A DNA stretch of 64,000 nucleotides. Origin: an uncultured Flavobacteriales bacterium (GTDB lineage Bacteria > Bacteroidota > Bacteroidia > Flavobacteriales_E > Vicingaceae). Positions within the stretch are counted from its first letter, which is position 1. Each line of letters begins with the position of its first letter. The notes beneath the pieces were generated by a model. It had not been told where the DNA came from. It ran no database searches and saw only the letters and a list, made by a program, of their open reading frames with translations. The stretch lies in NCBI GenBank assembly GCA_913056345.1, contig CAJXMH010000011.1, positions 30,840-94,839 of the forward strand, read 5' to 3'. This document shows, one piece after another, positions 38,774-47,748 of the stretch. The translations under genes and the position numbers were made by a program.

Positions 38774-39516
38774 AGTTGATGGTTTAAGAGCTTACCACTT
38801 TCAACTAATTTGTGCAGGTATGGCTTTGTTCTAGCTAGTTCAATTAATTCTAAGTGGCCTTGATTATGGCAATCAGAACCTAAAAAGCTAATTAAACCTT
38901 CATCAATCAATCTTTCTGCAATTTTCTGTGTTTCTGGCGAGTAGTGACCAATTAAGGAAAGCATATTCAGCTGTAAATGCACTCCCTTATCCACCATTTC
39001 TTGGTATTTATCAAAATTCTTGTACCAAAAACCATAACGTTCAGGGTGGGCTAGTATAGGTTTGTATCCATTTGTTTGAAGCTCAAAAATAATGCTAGCA
39101 AGATTTGGTGGTTCTGCTACAAAGGGAAGCTCAAATAAAACATAATTATCTCCAAAAGTCAATAGACTATGGTCTTTGATCTTTTCTTCAAGTGTTTCAT
39201 CAAGATAGTATTCAGCAGCAGCTTGAAAGTCAAGTTCGATCTTTTCTTGCTCAAAATACTTCACTACCTCATCTCTTCCTCCTAGAATAGTATCTGGAGT
39301 GTTGCGATAAAAATCTGCCATTACATGAGGAGTTGTAATGACCTTTTGATAGCCCCAACTTTGAAACTTTTTCAACATAGTCAGGCTATCTTCTACAGAG
39401 CGAGAACCATCATCAATCTCAGGTACAAGATGTGAATGAAAGTCTACCTTCAGCAGGCCCAAGTCAAGGGGAGGAAGTTTCTCTTCTTTTTTAAATAATC
39501 GGCTAATCCAGCTCAT
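38770..39516 (-). CDS. CpsB/YwqE-type PHP-family tyrosine phosphatase
   Basis: 248 residues of the PHP-fold, metal-dependent protein-tyrosine phosphatases that act on polysaccharide co-polymerase/tyrosine-kinase systems in capsule control. The metal ligand motifs are VDFHSHLVPEIDDGS (24-38, with His27 and His29), TTPHVMADFY (60-69), AAEYYLD, LAHPERYGFW and GSDCHN. It ends the nucleotide-sugar operon (18-base gap after the epimerase), consistent with regulation of polysaccharide export. The matching Wzc-like kinase is not in this window. Confidence 0.88.
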   Translation of the reverse strand: MSWISRLFKKEEKLPPLDLGLLKVDFHSHLVPEIDDGSRSVEDSLTMLKKFQSWGYQKVITTPHVMADFYRNTPDTILGGRDEVVKYFEQEKIELDFQAAAEYYLDETLEEKIKDHSLLTFGDNYVLFELPFVAEPPNLASIIFELQTNGYKPILAHPERYGFWYKNFDKYQEMVDKGVHLQLNMLSLIGHYSPETQKIAERLIDEGLISFLGSDCHNQGHLELIELARTKPYLHKLVESGKLLNHQL

Positions 39517-39534
39517 AATTGTAGTATAAGCAAA

Positions 39535-40527
39535 TTATTCGAATTTGTTACTCTCAAACCACTCCACCGTACGTTCAAGTCCTTCTTTAAACTTGACCAA
39601 AGGCTGATAGTCAAGTCTTTCTTTTGCTTTTTCTATATTGGCTAATGAATCCTTTACATCACCCTCTCTTTCTTCTCTGTGTACTGCAGCAACATCTGCC
39701 GAGGTTAATTCTTTAACTAATTCAAACAGCTCAACTAGGCTGTAACGCTCTCCTACTGCAACATTGTATACTTCTCCCAGCGCTTTTGGATGTTGAGAAA
39801 ACATGGCTTTTACATTTGCCTGAACTGCATTTTCCACGAAAGTAAAATCTCTTGTCTGACTCCCGTCCCCATTAATAAAAGGTGATTGATTTTTCTTCAG
39901 TGCCTCAATAAATAATGGGATTACTGCTGCATAAGCTCCTTGCGGACTTTGTCTCGGTCCAAAAACATTGAAGTAACGTAAACCAATCAATTCTTGCCCA
40001 TAATTGTCGTAAAAGACCTTTGCATAAAGTTCGTTAGTGAATTTACTTACCGCATAAGGTGAAAGGGGTTGACCGATCTCTTCTTCTACTTTTGGCAATA
40101 CCTCACTATCTCCATAAACTGAAGAAGAACTAGCATATACCATTCTTTTTACACCTGCTTCCCTCGCTGCAGTTGTCATATTCACAAAACCACTTATATT
40201 AGCTTGGTTGGTAGCAATGGGATTTTTCAATGAGCGTGGAACAGAACCCAAAGCCGCTTGGTGGCTAACGTAATCAATCCCTGCAACAGCTTTAACGCAG
40301 TCTTCAATAATGGTAATATCACCCTCAATCAATTCATAATTGGGATGATCTAGAAATTCTTTAGAATTAGCTTTATTACTGTTGGCAAAGTTGTCAAGAA
40401 CCCTAACCTTTTTTGCTCCATGTGTTAACAAGTAGCTCACAAGGTTAGAACCTATAAAGCCTCCACCTCCGGTAACTAAAAAACTGAGATTTGAAAGATC
40501 TGCTTGATGGAAAGCTTTTGCGTACAT
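39535..40527 (-). CDS. UDP-N-acetylglucosamine/galacturonate 4-epimerase (WbpP/TviC-like)
   Basis: 330 residues of an extended SDR. The NAD loop TGGGGFIGS is at 19-27, the catalytic region is ASSSSVYGD and SPYAVSK, and the substrate-binding GLRYFNVFGPRQSPQGAYAAVIP with HQAALGSVPRS upstream are specific to the WbpP/TviC group, which interconvert UDP-GlcNAc(A) and UDP-GalNAc(A). The longest possible reading frame starts at 40599 inside rfbB. ATG at 40527 is right because it lies 5 bases after the rfbB stop and gives the family's normal N-terminus. It pairs with the TviB-like dehydrogenase two genes upstream. Confidence 0.88.
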   Translation of the reverse strand: MYAKAFHQADLSNLSFLVTGGGGFIGSNLVSYLLTHGAKKVRVLDNFANSNKANSKEFLDHPNYELIEGDITIIEDCVKAVAGIDYVSHQAALGSVPRSLKNPIATNQANISGFVNMTTAAREAGVKRMVYASSSSVYGDSEVLPKVEEEIGQPLSPYAVSKFTNELYAKVFYDNYGQELIGLRYFNVFGPRQSPQGAYAAVIPLFIEALKKNQSPFINGDGSQTRDFTFVENAVQANVKAMFSQHPKALGEVYNVAVGERYSLVELFELVKELTSADVAAVHREEREGDVKDSLANIEKAKERLDYQPLVKFKEGLERTVEWFESNKFE

Positions 40528-40532
40528 GCTAA

Positions 40533-41594
40533 TTAGCGATTTTGATATTGTTGATCGTAATAGTTCTGATAATCTCCAGACGTCACCCTTTCCAACCAAG
40601 TTTCGTTCTCAAGATACCATTCTACGGTTTTACGGAGACCATCTGAAAAGTCGATTGAAGGCTCCCAATTCAGCTCATCTTTAAGCTTAGAAGCATCAAT
40701 GGCATATCGTTTATCATGGCCTTCTCGATCTTGTACATAAGTGATCAATTTTTCTGATGCTCCTGCTTCTCTACCTAATTTATCATCCATGATTTCACAC
40801 AGCTTTTTGATCAAGTCTATGTTTTGCCATTCATTATTTCCGCCAATGTTATAAGTTTCTCCAATCTTGTTAGCATGAAATATAACATCTATCGCCTCAG
40901 CATGATCGTTTACCCAAAGCCAATCTCTCACGTTATCGCCCTTTCCGTAGACAGGCAATGGCTTTTCTTGCTTGATGTTATTAATAAATAAAGGGATTAA
41001 CTTTTCAGGAAACTGATGAGCGCCATAATTATTAGAACAGTTTGAGATAACAATCGGAAAGTTATAAGTATGGTAATATGCCCTAACTAGATGATCTGAA
41101 CTTGCTTTTGATGCAGAGTAAGGACTTCTTGGATCATAGGGGGTTGTTTCTGTAAAATAACCTGTTTCTCCCAAAGAGCCATATACCTCATCAGTTGAAA
41201 CGTGATAAAAAAGTTTATCGTCAAAATCAGCTCCCCAATAAGTTTTCGCAACATTCATTAAAACGGCAGTACCGTCGACATTTGTTCGTATAAACTCCAT
41301 GGGATTGCTAATCGAACGATCAACATGTGACTCTGCAGCCAAATGGATAACTGCATCAATTTGGTACTTTTCGAAAGCCTCTCTCACAACGGACTCCTCA
41401 ACAATATCACCTTTAAAAAAAGCATAGTTTGGAGCTTGATCGATATCCGACAGGTTTTCAAGGTTACCCGCATAAGTTAGCTTATCAAAATTTACAATTC
41501 GATAATTAGGATACTTATTGACGAATAAGCGAACAACATGAGAACCGATAAAACCTGCTCCCCCTGTTATGAGGATATTTTTTTTGAATTGCAT
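40533..41594 (-). CDS. rfbB: dTDP-glucose 4,6-dehydratase
   Basis: 353 residues. It converts dTDP-glucose to dTDP-4-keto-6-deoxyglucose. The NAD loop TGGAGFIGSH is at 10-19, HLAAESHVDRSI follows, the catalytic STDEVYGSLG holds the Asp-Glu pair, and YSASKASSD gives Tyr and Lys. NVRDWLWVNDHAEAI and the end ETWLERVTSGDYQ fit RmlB/RfbB. No rmlA or rmlC is adjacent, so the product may feed a rare 6-deoxy sugar route encoded elsewhere, perhaps with the RmlD-like protein at 5.7 kb. It overlaps the upstream dehydrogenase gene by one base. Confidence 0.93.
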   Translation of the reverse strand: MQFKKNILITGGAGFIGSHVVRLFVNKYPNYRIVNFDKLTYAGNLENLSDIDQAPNYAFFKGDIVEESVVREAFEKYQIDAVIHLAAESHVDRSISNPMEFIRTNVDGTAVLMNVAKTYWGADFDDKLFYHVSTDEVYGSLGETGYFTETTPYDPRSPYSASKASSDHLVRAYYHTYNFPIVISNCSNNYGAHQFPEKLIPLFINNIKQEKPLPVYGKGDNVRDWLWVNDHAEAIDVIFHANKIGETYNIGGNNEWQNIDLIKKLCEIMDDKLGREAGASEKLITYVQDREGHDKRYAIDASKLKDELNWEPSIDFSDGLRKTVEWYLENETWLERVTSGDYQNYYDQQYQNR

Positions 41595-42886
41595 TATAAA
41601 CTAAGGTATTTGATATTTTCTATCTTGTCTTTTAGAGTGCCTTTTACATCGAAGATAAAGCCATTTTCTTTTAGGAGACCTTTGTAAAAATCTTCTTCGT
41701 ATTCTAAATAAGGAGCGTGATTCACAGCAACCACAATGCCGTGGTATTCATCAGCCAACTCATCTACTAAAGAAAAATCGTAATGGGCTTTAATTTCTTC
41801 AGAAGAAGCGTGTGGATCAGTAACGTCAACATTCAATCCAAAAGATTTCAACTCATTTACTACGTCTACTACTTTCGAGTTTCTAATGTCACTTACATTT
41901 TCCTTGAAAGTAGCACCCATCACTAGGATTTTAGCCCCATCACTGTGTTTGAACTGGCTAATTACTTCTTTAGTTATCCTTCCCGCAATGTGAGCTCCCA
42001 TTCCATCGTTTACTGCTCTTCCCGAATTTATGATTTGTGCATGGTAACCGTATTCTTTTGCCTTGTAGGTTAAATAATAAGGATCAACCCCTATACAATG
42101 TCCTCCAACTAAACCAGGTTGAAATTTTAGGAAATTCCACTTAGTTCCTGCTGCCCTTAGGACATCATAAGTGTTAATGTCCATCTTGTTAAAAATAATA
42201 GACAATTCATTGATTAGTGCAATATTAACGTCTCGTTGAGTGTTTTCTATGATCTTAGCTGCTTCTGCAACTTTTATAGATTCAGCGCGGTGAACACCTG
42301 CATCAACTACTAATTCGTAAACTTTTGCAATTTCCTCTAATGATTCTGCACTATCTCCAGAAACAACTTTCACCACATTTTCTAGTGTGTGTTGCGTATC
42401 GCCCGGATTGATCCGTTCAGGAGAATAACCAATCGAAAATTGATCTCTACTTAAACCGCTCAGCTTTTCCAAAACAGGAACACAGTCTTCTTCTGTACAA
42501 CCGGGATAAACAGTTGATTCAAAAACCACATAATCTCCTTCTTTTAAAACTTTCCCAACTGTATTTGAAGCAGAGACAAGTGGCTTAAGATCAGGCAAAT
42601 TATGATGATCTATAGGTGTGGGAACAGCCACAACGTAAAAAGTAGCTTCCCTTAATTCATCAAGATTAGCCGTAAAATGAATATCACAGTCAGCAAATGC
42701 TTCAGGACCAAGCTCCTCACTTGGATCCACTTTATTTCGCATCATATCAATACGCTGCTCGTTTATATCAAAACCAATAACACTTGTTTTTCTCGCAAAA
42801 GCTAATGCAATCGGCAAGCCAACATAACCCAAACCAATTACAGCAATTTTTTCTTCTTTATCTAGAACCCTTTGGTAAATCGACAT
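41594..42886 (-). CDS. UDP-N-acetyl-hexosamine 6-dehydrogenase (TviB/WbpO-like)
   Basis: 430 residues of the UDP-glucose/GDP-mannose dehydrogenase family. The NAD loop GLGYVGLP is at 18-25, FYVVAVPTPID and ESTVYPGCTEEDC mark the Vi-antigen/WbpO/WbpA subgroup that oxidises UDP-GlcNAc or UDP-GalNAc to the uronate, and the catalytic Cys264 is in GGHCIGVDPYYL. Together with the WbpP/TviC-like epimerase it could make UDP-GalNAcA, as in Vi antigen synthesis; alternatively the uronate goes into the WbpB-D-E route. The exact substrate cannot be decided from sequence. Confidence 0.88.
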   Translation of the reverse strand: MSIYQRVLDKEEKIAVIGLGYVGLPIALAFARKTSVIGFDINEQRIDMMRNKVDPSEELGPEAFADCDIHFTANLDELREATFYVVAVPTPIDHHNLPDLKPLVSASNTVGKVLKEGDYVVFESTVYPGCTEEDCVPVLEKLSGLSRDQFSIGYSPERINPGDTQHTLENVVKVVSGDSAESLEEIAKVYELVVDAGVHRAESIKVAEAAKIIENTQRDVNIALINELSIIFNKMDINTYDVLRAAGTKWNFLKFQPGLVGGHCIGVDPYYLTYKAKEYGYHAQIINSGRAVNDGMGAHIAGRITKEVISQFKHSDGAKILVMGATFKENVSDIRNSKVVDVVNELKSFGLNVDVTDPHASSEEIKAHYDFSLVDELADEYHGIVVAVNHAPYLEYEEDFYKGLLKENGFIFDVKGTLKDKIENIKYLSL

Positions 42887-42892
42887 TTTATT

Positions 42893-43462
42893 TTACAGTT
42901 TTTGTACGGTATTATTTTTTAGTTGATATTGACCATTTGATTCAGGGCACACTGCTATATGATCTGCATTAAAATGCAAGCGATGCCCGTGCTCGCTCAT
43001 CCAGCCAATTTGCTTTGCGGGATTTCCAACCATCAATGCGTAGGCTTTAACTGACTTGGTAATCACGGCTCCTGCCCCAATAAAGCAAAATTCACCCAAT
43101 TCGATACCGCATACAATAGTTGCATTAGCGCCTATGGTTGCCCCTTTCCTAACTAAGGTTTTGGCATACTCTCCTCTTCTGTTTACTGCACTTCTTGGAT
43201 TAAGAACATTTGTAAACACCATAGAGGGTCCTAAAAAAACATCATCTTCGCAATTAACACCTGTGTAGATTGAAACATTATTTTGGATTTTCACTTGATT
43301 ACCAAGTTTTACATCAGGCGAGATCACACAGTTTTGGCCTATATTACAATTCTCACCCATTGACGAATTAGGCATGACATGGGTAAAATGCCATATTTTG
43401 GTGCCCTTACCAATTTTACAGCCCTCATCAATTACTGCTGTTTCATGTGCAAAATACTCCAT
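42893..43462 (-). CDS. WbpD-like hexapeptide-repeat N-acetyltransferase
   Basis: 189 residues of a left-handed beta-helix acyltransferase. Hexapeptide repeats run from about residue 10 (CKIGKGTKIWHF, GENCNIGQNCVISPDVKLG) to about 150 (AVITKSVKAYALMVGNPAKQIGW). The sequence fits the WbpD group, which acetylates UDP-2-acetamido-3-amino-2,3-dideoxy-glucuronate with acetyl-CoA. The C-terminal Cys-Pro segment is typical of this group. The start overlaps the stop of the UDP-xylose synthase gene by one base. It works in one pathway with the WbpE-like aminotransferase at the head of the operon. Confidence 0.87.
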   Translation of the reverse strand: MEYFAHETAVIDEGCKIGKGTKIWHFTHVMPNSSMGENCNIGQNCVISPDVKLGNQVKIQNNVSIYTGVNCEDDVFLGPSMVFTNVLNPRSAVNRRGEYAKTLVRKGATIGANATIVCGIELGEFCFIGAGAVITKSVKAYALMVGNPAKQIGWMSEHGHRLHFNADHIAVCPESNGQYQLKNNTVQKL

Positions 43463-44448
43463 TATCGCTGTATGTATTTGGTGAAATCATTATGCTCTTT
43501 TTTATAGAGCGCATCTTCAGATAATGATTTGAAATAGTCGTAGGTAATCTTCAAGCCCTCAGAACGAATTACTTTAGGCTCCCAATTTAGCATTTCTTTC
43601 GCCTTACTTATATCAGGCTGCCTTTGCATAGGGTCATCCTTTGGTAAATCTTTGAATATGATTTGCTGGCTTGTACCAGTTAGTTTTATGATTTCTTCAG
43701 CAAAGTCAAGAATGGTAATTTCATCAGGGTTGCCAATGTTAACAGGCTGAGGATAGTCTGCTTGCAATAAACGGTAAATTCCTTCAACTAGGTCGTCCAC
43801 ATAACAAAAGGAACGGGTTTGTGAACCATCTCCAAAAACAGTAAGGTTTTCCCCTCTGAGCGCCTGTCCAATAAAAGCAGGCAATACCCTTCCGTCATTT
43901 AAGCGCATTCTGGGACCATAAGTATTGAATATTCTAACAATAGCAACGTCTAGCCCGTGAAAGGTATGGTATGCCATGGTTATGGCTTCTTGAAAACGCT
44001 TGGCTTCATCATAGACTCCTCGAGGACCAATCGGATTCACATTTCCCCAATAATCTTCAGTTTGAGGATGAACCTGAGGGTCTCCATAGACCTCAGAGGT
44101 TGAGGCCACCAACATTTTAGCTCCTTTTACTTTAGCTAAACCCAGTAAATTGTGTGTACCTAAAGAACTAACTTTTAAGGTTTGGATAGGAATTTTTAAA
44201 TAATCGATCGGACTTGCAGGGGAGGCAAAATGTAGAATAAAATCTAGTGGCCCAGATACATGTACGTGCCTAGAAACATCGTGATGGTAAAATTCGAATT
44301 GTTCAAGAGGAAACAAGTGCTCGAGGTTACTAATGTTTCCTGTAATAAGATTATCCATCCCAACCACAGCATAGCCTTCCTTAATGAATCGATCGCAAAG
44401 ATGTGACCCTAAAAAACCTGCAGCTCCGGTAATTAAAACTCTTTTCAT
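43462..44448 (-). CDS. UDP-glucuronate decarboxylase / UDP-xylose synthase
   Basis: 328 residues of an extended SDR. The NAD loop [13 protein letters not shown] is at 7-19, [15 protein letters not shown] and [16 protein letters not shown] are the UXS signature, [12 protein letters not shown] contains the catalytic Tyr and Lys, and [19 protein letters not shown] follows. It converts UDP-glucuronate, the product of the Ugd encoded just upstream, to UDP-xylose through a 4-keto intermediate. The 4-base gap to ugd and the pathway order support this role. Confidence 0.92.
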   Translation of the reverse strand: MKRVLITGAAGFLGSHLCDRFIKEGYAVVGMDNLITGNISNLEHLFPLEQFEFYHHDVSRHVHVSGPLDFILHFASPASPIDYLKIPIQTLKVSSLGTHNLLGLAKVKGAKMLVASTSEVYGDPQVHPQTEDYWGNVNPIGPRGVYDEAKRFQEAITMAYHTFHGLDVAIVRIFNTYGPRMRLNDGRVLPAFIGQALRGENLTVFGDGSQTRSFCYVDDLVEGIYRLLQADYPQPVNIGNPDEITILDFAEEIIKLTGTSQQIIFKDLPKDDPMQRQPDISKAKEMLNWEPKVIRSEGLKITYDYFKSLSEDALYKKEHNDFTKYIQR

Positions 44449-44452
44449 TGGT

Positions 44453-45766
44453 TTAGACTCCTACCTTATTTCTTCCAATACTAATGTATTTGAACCCTTC
44501 TTTTTCCATCTGTTCTAGATCATAAAGGTTTCTTCCGTCAAAAATAAGAGGGTCCTTTAATAGTTGACCAATCTTTTTAAAATCAGGGGTTCTAAACACC
44601 GACCATTCGGTGGCAATTACTAATAAGTCCGCCCCTTCACAGGCATCATAGGCGTTCAAAGCAAAGTTGATCTTATCACCAAGCCTTTCCTGCACATTAC
44701 TCATAGCTTCAGGGTCGTATGCAGATACTGTTGCTCCACGTTTGAGGAACTCATCTATTAAATACAAAGCAGGTGCTTCTCTTATGTCATCCGTATCGGG
44801 TTTGAAAGCCAATCCCCAGAGGGCTATTTTCTTCCCTTTGATGTTTCCATTAAAATGATCAAGTATCTTAGGAACAAGCGCAGTCTTTTGATCTTGATTA
44901 ACTTCCATTACAGAATCTAAGATCTTAAAAGCATAACCCTCTTCTTTTCCTGACTTAGCCAAGGCCTGCACATCTTTTGGAAAACAACTTCCGCCATAAC
45001 CTATCCCCGGAAATAAAAAGCGTTTCCCAATTCGGGTGTCTGAACCTATACCAACACGAACTGCATCAACATCTGCTCCAACCTGTTCGCAGAAGTTTGC
45101 AATCTCATTCATGAAAGTAATCTTTGTGGCTAAAAAGGCATTGGCAGCGTACTTGGTAAGTTCAGCCGATTTTTCATCCATAAACAATATGGGATTGCCC
45201 TGCCTAACATAGGGTTTGTACAAATCCTCTAATACCTTTCTTGCTCGCTCTGATGTGGTTCCAATCACCACCCGATCTGGCTTCAAAAAATCATCAACTG
45301 CAAATCCTTCTCTCAAAAACTCAGGGTTAGAAACAACGTCAAATTCAACTTGAGCGTGCTTGCCTACAGCAGCGGTAACTTTATCTGCAGTTCCTACAGG
45401 CACAGTACTTTTATCAATAATGATCTTATAATCTTTGATCATCTTGCCTAATTCGTCTGCCACACCTAAAACGTATGAAAGGTCTGCTGAACCATCTTCA
45501 CCAGGAGGAGTTGGAAGAGCAAGGAAAATAACTTGCGCATCTTCTATTGCTTCAGCCAATTCAGTGGTAAAACTTAGTCTCTTTTGCTTAATATTTCTTT
45601 CAAAAAGCACATCCAAGTGTGGTTCGTAAATGGGCACAACCCCATTGCGCATTTTGTTTACTTTATCTTCATCTATATCAACACAGACTACTTGATTGCC
45701 TGTTTCTGCGAGGCAAGTTCCGGTTACTAATCCTACGTAACCTGTTCCAACAACGGCTATTTTCAT
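44453..45766 (-). CDS. ugd: UDP-glucose 6-dehydrogenase
   Basis: 437 residues. It oxidises UDP-glucose twice to UDP-glucuronate with NAD. The N-terminal loop [17 protein letters not shown] starts at residue 7, [15 protein letters not shown] and [11 protein letters not shown] are conserved, and the catalytic Cys261 is in GGSCFPKDV. The class is UDP-glucose-specific ([19 protein letters not shown]), which separates it from the TviB-like paralogue in the same operon. Its product is the substrate of the UDP-xylose synthase that follows. Confidence 0.93.
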   Translation of the reverse strand: MKIAVVGTGYVGLVTGTCLAETGNQVVCVDIDEDKVNKMRNGVVPIYEPHLDVLFERNIKQKRLSFTTELAEAIEDAQVIFLALPTPPGEDGSADLSYVLGVADELGKMIKDYKIIIDKSTVPVGTADKVTAAVGKHAQVEFDVVSNPEFLREGFAVDDFLKPDRVVIGTTSERARKVLEDLYKPYVRQGNPILFMDEKSAELTKYAANAFLATKITFMNEIANFCEQVGADVDAVRVGIGSDTRIGKRFLFPGIGYGGSCFPKDVQALAKSGKEEGYAFKILDSVMEVNQDQKTALVPKILDHFNGNIKGKKIALWGLAFKPDTDDIREAPALYLIDEFLKRGATVSAYDPEAMSNVQERLGDKINFALNAYDACEGADLLVIATEWSVFRTPDFKKIGQLLKDPLIFDGRNLYDLEQMEKEGFKYISIGRNKVGV

Positions 45767-45772
45767 TCTATC

Positions 45773-46903
45773 TTATGATTTAAAAAACTCTTTGACTTTT
45801 GAAGTTATATATGTTAGCTGCTCCTGATCTAGCTCAGTGTGCATGGGCAATGAAATCACCTCTTTTGCCAACTGCTCTGCTACAGGAAAGGCGCCATCAG
45901 CGTAACGATCATCTCGGTAAGCTTTTTGCTGATGCAAAGGCACCGGATAATAGATCATGGCAGGCACTCCAGCTTCTGTCAAGTGCTTTTGCAAAGCGTC
46001 GCGCTCACCATTTGTCACCCTCATGGTATATTGATGAAAAACGTGGCAGCTGTTTATCATTCTTTTGGGAGTCTGAATCGCCTCTATTTCGCTAAAAGCT
46101 TGATCATATTGCCATGCAGCTGCTCTTCTCGCATTACCATAATCATTCAAGTGCTTTAACTTAGCACTTAAAACGACTGCTTGTATACTATCTAAACGAG
46201 AATTGACCCCTATTTCATCATGGTAATACCGTACTTTCATTCCGTGATTTACTACCATTCGGGCTTTTTCTGCAAGCTGGTCATCGTTGGTAAATAAAGC
46301 ACCTCCATCTCCATAACAACCTAAGTTCTTTGATGGAAAAAAAGAAGTGCAACCGAAATGTCCGATTGTTCCCGACTGACGTGCCTCTCCACTTGTAAAG
46401 TGATAAGAGGCCCCAATAGATTGAGCAGCATCTTCAACAATGAAAAGATCATGTTGATCTGCTAACTTCTTGATCTCCTCCATATTAGCACACTGCCCAA
46501 ATAGGTGCACCGGAATAATAGCTTTGGTTTGCGGTGTCACAGCAGCTTCAAGCTCATCGGTGTTAATCAAATAGCTTTCATAATCAACATCTACCAATAC
46601 CGGCTTCAAGCCAAGAAGAGCAATCACCTCAGCTGTAGCAACAAAAGTAAAAGTTGTAGTAATCACTTCGTCTCCCGGCTTTAAGCCCAAAGCCATTAAA
46701 GCAACTTGTAAAGCGTCTGTTCCATTCCCGCAAGGAATAACATGCTTTACCTGTAAATACTGTTCTAATTCTTTTTGAAATCTTTTTACTTCAGGACCAT
46801 TAATAAAAGCCGCTGAGTCAATTACCGACTGAATACGCTCGTTGACTTCAGGCTTTATTTTTTGGTATTGACTTTTCAAGTCAACCATTTGAATATCTCG
46901 CAT
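45773..46903 (-). CDS. DegT/DnrJ/EryC1/StrS aminotransferase (WbpE-like)
   Basis: 376 residues of a PLP-dependent sugar aminotransferase. The pyridoxal lysine is Lys192 in FFPSKNLGCYGDGG. The N-terminus MVDLKSQYQKIKPEVNERI and the end SLPMHTELDQEQLTYI fit the WbpE/WlbC group that aminates the 3-keto UDP-GlcNAc uronate. A longer frame begins at 47035, but it would run into the divergent barrel gene; ATG at 46903 is chosen. It is the first gene of the eight-gene operon. WbpB, the oxidase that makes its 3-keto substrate, is not present in this window. Confidence 0.9.
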   Translation of the reverse strand: MRDIQMVDLKSQYQKIKPEVNERIQSVIDSAAFINGPEVKRFQKELEQYLQVKHVIPCGNGTDALQVALMALGLKPGDEVITTTFTFVATAEVIALLGLKPVLVDVDYESYLINTDELEAAVTPQTKAIIPVHLFGQCANMEEIKKLADQHDLFIVEDAAQSIGASYHFTSGEARQSGTIGHFGCTSFFPSKNLGCYGDGGALFTNDDQLAEKARMVVNHGMKVRYYHDEIGVNSRLDSIQAVVLSAKLKHLNDYGNARRAAAWQYDQAFSEIEAIQTPKRMINSCHVFHQYTMRVTNGERDALQKHLTEAGVPAMIYYPVPLHQQKAYRDDRYADGAFPVAEQLAKEVISLPMHTELDQEQLTYITSKVKEFFKS

Positions 46904-46968
46904 ATTATGCACTTTTTCGGCTCGCGAAGATAGGCTTTTTAGAGTAGTTTGTGCTGAAAAAGTATTGG

Positions 46969-46976
46969 TAATTTCG
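46969..46976 (+). promoter_or_regulatory. Possible -7 box of the barrel gene upstream of kdtA
   Basis: TAATTTCG, one mismatch to TAnnTTTG, with TTTG 17 bases upstream (46948-46951). It ends 4 bases before the ATG at 46981, again implying little or no leader. Weak. Confidence 0.3.
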
Positions 46977-46980
46977 CTGC

Positions 46981-47745
46981 ATGCGTTTGGTATTCTTACA
47001 GCTAATATTCCTGATAGCTTGTTTGCAGTTTTCATTGGTCAGCAAGGGACAAGACAGTACTAAATCGAAGGCTGAAACCATACCCTACATTCGATTTCAA
47101 TACAGTTTATTATATTCCTCAGGCGACTTTGAAGATCGCTATGGGCAGTCAAATTCTGTTGGAGGAGCATTTGGTGTTAAGTTAAAAAGCAACTGGGTTT
47201 TCGAAATTGAGGGCGGCTATCATTTTACACGAAACGTTCGCATAGGTAGTTTACTCGATGACATTATCAACGATCAAGGTGACGTTACAGATTCAGATGG
47301 AGAATTAGTAAAATTGGTTTACGAACTAAGAGGCCTTTCTTTCTATGGATCTGTGGGAAAGATTTTTCCTTGGTTTGCTACGAATGAAAATTCAGGGATT
47401 CTAATTCAAGCGGGCGCTGGCTACTTTCAGCACTTTATTAAGGTTGATTATCGAGATGGGACCGTTTTTCAGCTAAGTGAGGATATGCTTAAAGGATATG
47501 ATCGACTGCACACCGGACTAGCAATTCGACAGTTTATTGGCTATCAACATTACGGCAAGCGGAACTTGATCAATTTTTATCTAGGCTTTGAGTTCGAACA
47601 AGCCTTTACCTACAACCGAAGAAAATTTAACTATGACACAAGAAGCTTTGATACAGATCAAAAGTTAGACTTACTTTCAGGGCTTCGTTTTGGTTGGACT
47701 ATCCCTTTCAGAAGCAGGGAATCTGAAGAGTTTTACTTCTACTAA
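46981..47745 (+). CDS. Predicted outer-membrane beta-barrel protein
   Basis: 254 residues with a signal peptide (about 1-23, LACLQFSLVSKGQ-like) and then alternating polar/hydrophobic strands typical of a small 8-10-strand barrel (for example WVFEIEGGYHFTRNVRIG and INFYLGFEFEQAFTYN). There is a Tyr at the C-terminus (EFYFY). The function is unknown. It lies divergently from the sugar operon and 3 bases before the KDO transferase gene, so it is cotranscribed with it and probably belongs to envelope biogenesis. Confidence 0.75.
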   Translation: MRLVFLQLIFLIACLQFSLVSKGQDSTKSKAETIPYIRFQYSLLYSSGDFEDRYGQSNSVGGAFGVKLKSNWVFEIEGGYHFTRNVRIGSLLDDIINDQGDVTDSDGELVKLVYELRGLSFYGSVGKIFPWFATNENSGILIQAGAGYFQHFIKVDYRDGTVFQLSEDMLKGYDRLHTGLAIRQFIGYQHYGKRNLINFYLGFEFEQAFTYNRRKFNYDTRSFDTDQKLDLLSGLRFGWTIPFRSRESEEFYFY

Positions 47746-47748
47746 TTC

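Noticed and set aside
39535..40599. Longer epimerase starting at 40599
   Set aside because: The extra 24 residues lie within rfbB, while ATG at 40527 gives the normal WbpP-type N-terminus 5 bases after the rfbB stop.
45773..47035. Longer aminotransferase starting at 47035
   Set aside because: The extra 44 residues do not fit the family and would overlap the divergent barrel gene's signal peptide; ATG at 46903 fits.
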